Assembly: GCA_905213725.1 (NCBI GenBank)
Contig: CAJMJM010000041.1
Span: 1-14,192 of the forward strand
DNA length: 14,192 nucleotides
DNA from: Collinsella aerofaciens
Lineage (GTDB): Bacteria > Actinomycetota > Coriobacteriia > Coriobacteriales > Coriobacteriaceae
Direction of reading: 5' to 3'
Made by a program: the position numbers and the translations under genes. The notes under the pieces were generated by a model. That model saw nothing but the letters and a program-made list of their open reading frames with translations, ran no database searches and was not told the origin of the DNA. Positions 12,163-14,192 of the stretch are shown here, one piece after another; position 1 is the first letter of the stretch, and the number at the start of each line of letters is the position of its first letter.

Positions 12163-12804
12163 CTAGCCGCGGACCTTCTTGACGACGTCCATGGCCTCGC
12201 GGGCGATCTGCTCGACCTTGGAGAAGTCGCCGCCGGCAAACAGGGCCGGCGTGACCATCCAGGTGCCACCGCAGGCGATGATGGCGGAGGAGCTCAGGTA
12301 CTCCTCGACATTGGCGGTGCTCACGCCGCCAGTGGGCATAAAGCGGTGGCCGACAAACGGAGCGGCGAGGGCCTTGATGGTGTTCAGGCCGCCATTCTGG
12401 GACGCGGGGAAGAACTTGGTGACCTTGAGGCCCAAGTTCTCGGCGGCGGTGACCTCGGAGGGGGTTACAGTGCCGGGAAGGACAGGCAGGTCGATATCGA
12501 TGCAGTGCTTCACGACGTCCTCGTTGTAACCCGGGTAGACGATGAACTTGGCACCGGCGGCGCGGGCCTGCTCAACCTGCTCGACGGTCAGGACAGTGCC
12601 GGCGCCAACGCACATCTCGGGCTCGGCCTCGGCCATAGCGGCGATGCACTCGGCGGCGCAGGCGGTGCGGAAGGTGACCTCGGCGGACTTCATGCCAGCT
12701 GCCATAAGGGCGTGGGCGAGCGGAGCGGCGTCCTCGACCTTGTCGAGCACGACGACCGGCACGATACCCAGGGACTCAAGCGTGGTGTAGAACTGATCGA
12801 ACAT
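12163..12804 (-). CDS. eda: 2-keto-3-deoxy-6-phosphogluconate (KDPG) aldolase
   Basis: This 213-aa class I aldolase cleaves KDPG to pyruvate and glyceraldehyde 3-phosphate in the cytosol. The family motifs are all present: AEVTFRT (41-47) with catalytic Glu42 and Arg46, VGAGTVL (66-72), LPGTVTPSE (109-117), KFFPAS (130-135) with Schiff-base Lys130, and MPTGGV (156-161) for phosphate binding. The ATG at 12804 has GAAAGGA 5 nt upstream; an in-frame start at 12849 would run into the leader. It lies 253 bp downstream of kdgK on the same strand, and that gap holds RNA copy B directly before eda. KdgK supplies its substrate, and the DhuD and dehydratase reactions supply KDG. Some family members also cleave 2-keto-4-hydroxyglutarate or 6-phospho-galactonate analogues. 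Confidence 0.93.
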   Translation of the reverse strand: MFDQFYTTLESLGIVPVVVLDKVEDAAPLAHALMAAGMKSAEVTFRTACAAECIAAMAEAEPEMCVGAGTVLTVEQVEQARAAGAKFIVYPGYNEDVVKHCIDIDLPVLPGTVTPSEVTAAENLGLKVTKFFPASQNGGLNTIKALAAPFVGHRFMPTGGVSTANVEEYLSSSAIIACGGTWMVTPALFAGGDFSKVEQIAREAMDVVKKVRG

Positions 12805-12854
12805 AATGTTCCTTTCGATGTATGGCGTGCATAGGCGCGTGATTGCCAAATATG

Positions 12855-12982
12855 CTGGTCAGGAGCCGATTTTGGATTGGTTATCGGAGGCACTGCTTGG
12901 GGTTCAAGCAATTCCAAAACCGGCTGCTCGACCAGTCGTGTAGGGAATGCCAGACAAAACCGGAATGGGACTGGTGGTTTTG
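12855..12982 (-). ncRNA. Structured leader RNA element, copy B (upstream of eda)
   Basis: Given in plus coordinates; transcript orientation is minus. Helices: 12955-12961 with 12976-12982 (6 or 7 pairs); 12855-12860 with 12930-12935; a 13-pair stem 12864-12876 with 12913-12925; and a hairpin 12894-12899 with 12905-12910. The blocks CCGGAATGGGACT (12960-12972), AGTCGTnTAGG (12934-12944) and GGTTATCGGAGGCACTGC (12879-12896) match copy A. The single non-Watson-Crick pair of the 13-bp stem is G-U only on the minus strand, supporting that orientation. It ends 51 nt before the eda start codon. Confidence 0.7.
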
Positions 12983-13003
12983 CCCGGCCGGAGGAATCGG
13001 GGA

Positions 13004-13043
13004 GCGGGCCGCAGGGGTATGGGATTGGAAAGCTGCGGCCCGC
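13004..13043 (-). terminator. GC-rich hairpin just downstream of kdgK
   Basis: A perfect 11-bp stem (13004-13014 with 13033-13043) with an 18-nt loop lies 15 bp after the kdgK stop. No T tract follows on the minus strand, so it may be a weak or factor-dependent terminator or an mRNA 3'-end stabiliser separating kdgK from eda. Confidence 0.45.
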
Positions 13044-13057
13044 GGAATGGAGACGGA

Positions 13058-14092
13058 CTAGCGCGCGACGCGGGTGCCACCGTCGGCGGCGGATGCCACG
13101 GCTGCGATCTCGCCTGCGGTCACCAAGTTGGAATCGCCCTTGATGGTGAGCTTGAGGATCGAGGCTGCAATCGCGTAGTTGACGGCGTCCTGCGGGCCAA
13201 AGTCGTTGATGAGGGCATGGACCAAACCGGCGTTGAAAGCGTCGCCGGCGGCAACGCCCTCGAGCACATGAACGTCGTGAGCAGGGGAGAACCAGTGCTC
13301 GCCGCTCTCGGCGTCATAGAGCATGCCCATCCAGATGGAGCGCTCGACGCAGGAGATGTTGCGGACGACCGAAGCGACCTTCTTGCAGCCGTACTCGGCG
13401 CAGATTTGGCGGGCCATCTCGACGTAGGTGTCGCGCTCCTCGATGCCGTGGGCAAGGGAGCCGGAGACGCAGGTCATGCCAAGGCCGGCGGGTGCGTCCT
13501 CGTCGTTGGCGATGCAGATGTCGACGAGCGGAAGGAGTTCCTTCATGGTGGCCTGCGACTTCTCGGGCGACCACATCTTGCCGCGATAATTCACGTCGCA
13601 CACGGTCGTGATGCCCTTGGCGCGGCAGGCGGTGAGGGCATCCTTGCAGGCGGCAGCCATCTCATCGGAGACGGCGGGGGTCACGCCGGAGAAATAGAAG
13701 ACATCGATGCCCTTGAGGATCTCGTCCCAGTTAAAGACGTCGCGCCTGGCCATGTTGATGGCAGAGTACTTGCGGTCGTAGACGCAGCCGTTGCCGCGCT
13801 GCGAGGCACCGACCTCAAACACATAGGAGCCAAGACGGTCGCCCTGACGCACGACGCGCGTTGTGTCGACGCCGTAGGCCTTCAGCGAGCGCAGCGCGCA
13901 CTCGCCCAGACGGTTGGCCGGGACAACGGAGACGTAAGCGGCCTTGTCGCCCTGGTACGCCAGGGAAAGCCCAGTGTTGGCCTCGGCGCCGCCGTAGCGG
14001 ACATCAAACTCGGTCGCCTGCTCAATGCGCAGGTGGTCTTTGGGCGATAGCCTCATCATGATCTCGCCGAAGGTAAGAACCGTTTTACCCAT
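13058..14092 (-). CDS. kdgK: PfkB-family 2-keto-3-deoxygluconate kinase
   Basis: This 344-aa ribokinase/PfkB-fold kinase should phosphorylate KDG to KDPG with ATP. Visible signatures are the N-terminal VLTFGEIMMRLSP (5-17), the sugar-binding YGGAEANTG segment (33-41), DVNYRGKMW (166-174), typical of KDG kinases, and the C-terminal AAGDAFNAG (281-289) with catalytic base Asp284. The first glycine of the usual GAGD anion-hole motif is alanine here. The ATG at 14092 has AAGGAG about 10 nt upstream; the frame stays open to 14179 but lacks a ribosome site there. It is upstream of eda on the same strand, its direct metabolic successor, and it unites the dhuDI and dehydratase branches. A long hairpin starts 45 bp upstream of its start codon. 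Confidence 0.88.
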   Translation of the reverse strand: MGKTVLTFGEIMMRLSPKDHLRIEQATEFDVRYGGAEANTGLSLAYQGDKAAYVSVVPANRLGECALRSLKAYGVDTTRVVRQGDRLGSYVFEVGASQRGNGCVYDRKYSAINMARRDVFNWDEILKGIDVFYFSGVTPAVSDEMAAACKDALTACRAKGITTVCDVNYRGKMWSPEKSQATMKELLPLVDICIANDEDAPAGLGMTCVSGSLAHGIEERDTYVEMARQICAEYGCKKVASVVRNISCVERSIWMGMLYDAESGEHWFSPAHDVHVLEGVAAGDAFNAGLVHALINDFGPQDAVNYAIAASILKLTIKGDSNLVTAGEIAAVASAADGGTRVAR

Positions 14093-14137
14093 GGTCGCGT
14101 AGCTCCTTCTTGCTCGTGCGTACACCTTTGATATGGC

Positions 14138-14191
14138 GTTGGCACGCAGGTGCCAAGACGGTAGGGTGCGTCTTTGCACCTGCGTGCCAAC
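14138..14191. repeat. Long hairpin with conserved apical sequence, copy 2
   Basis: An outer stem of 16 perfect pairs (14138-14153 with 14176-14191), one mismatch, then 6 further pairs, carries the apical block CAAGACGGTAGGGTGCGTCT (14154-14173). It differs from the copy at 8684-8741 by one base in that block but has a different outer stem. It lies upstream of kdgK and ends at the window edge. Confidence 0.75.
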
Positions 14192-14192
14192 G

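Noticed and set aside
11821..12834. Open plus-strand frame of 337 codons across the hairpin region and eda
   Set aside because: Its first part reads through palindromic noncoding DNA and the rest is the antisense of eda.
12947..14050. Open plus-strand frame of 367 codons opposite kdgK
   Set aside because: Antisense to a clear PfkB kinase. The translation is rich in Gly, Ala, Val and Asp without motifs and shows no proper ribosome site.

Overview
The window looks like a chromosomal sugar-acid catabolism region from a gut actinobacterium of the class Coriobacteriia, most likely Collinsella. This rests on the GC-rich codon use, the recurrent AAGGAG/GAAAGGA ribosome sites, the KDG/KDPG gene set and the many intergenic palindromes. 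The organism assignment is an inference.

Layout. Positions 1-262 (+) hold the 3' end of an FAD-dependent oxidoreductase. Minus-strand genes follow: a FadR-type GntR regulator (2197-2889), then dhuD (1227-2036) and dhuI (383-1024), separated by 202 bp with a long imperfect hairpin. Divergent from the regulator lies a plus-strand pair: a GntP-family permease (3124-4485) and an IlvD/Edd-family sugar-acid dehydratase of the YjhG/YagF type (4594-6372), ending at a strong terminator. After a cluster of short palindromes come two minus-strand genes: an ATPase (6619-7710) preceded by a seven-unit 10-bp repeat array, and a YczE/YitT-like membrane protein (7824-8504). A regulatory region of 488 bp (8505-8992) separates the latter from a plus-strand pair: a HIT protein (8993-9427) and a second GntP permease (9494-10828). 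A second GntR regulator (11083-11772) is bracketed by two copies of a palindromic repeat. The right end carries eda (12163-12804) and kdgK (13058-14092), both minus.

How the genes fit together. Two entry routes appear to converge on 2-keto-3-deoxygluconate (KDG). DhuI and DhuD take the 4-deoxy-5-ketouronate released from glycosaminoglycan-type disaccharides to KDG. The GntP permease plus dehydratase would import an aldonate and dehydrate it to a 2-keto-3-deoxy acid, KDG if the substrate is gluconate. KdgK and Eda then give pyruvate and glyceraldehyde 3-phosphate. No polysaccharide lyase, unsaturated glucuronyl hydrolase or PTS is in the window.

The most unusual content is noncoding. Two copies of a structured element share conserved primary-sequence blocks and have helices that differ compensatorily. 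They sit in the leaders of the YczE-like gene and of eda. A different hairpin pair shares an almost identical apical loop. Matching palindromic operators link dhuD to the HIT-GntP operon. A strictly 10-bp-periodic array precedes the ATPase gene.
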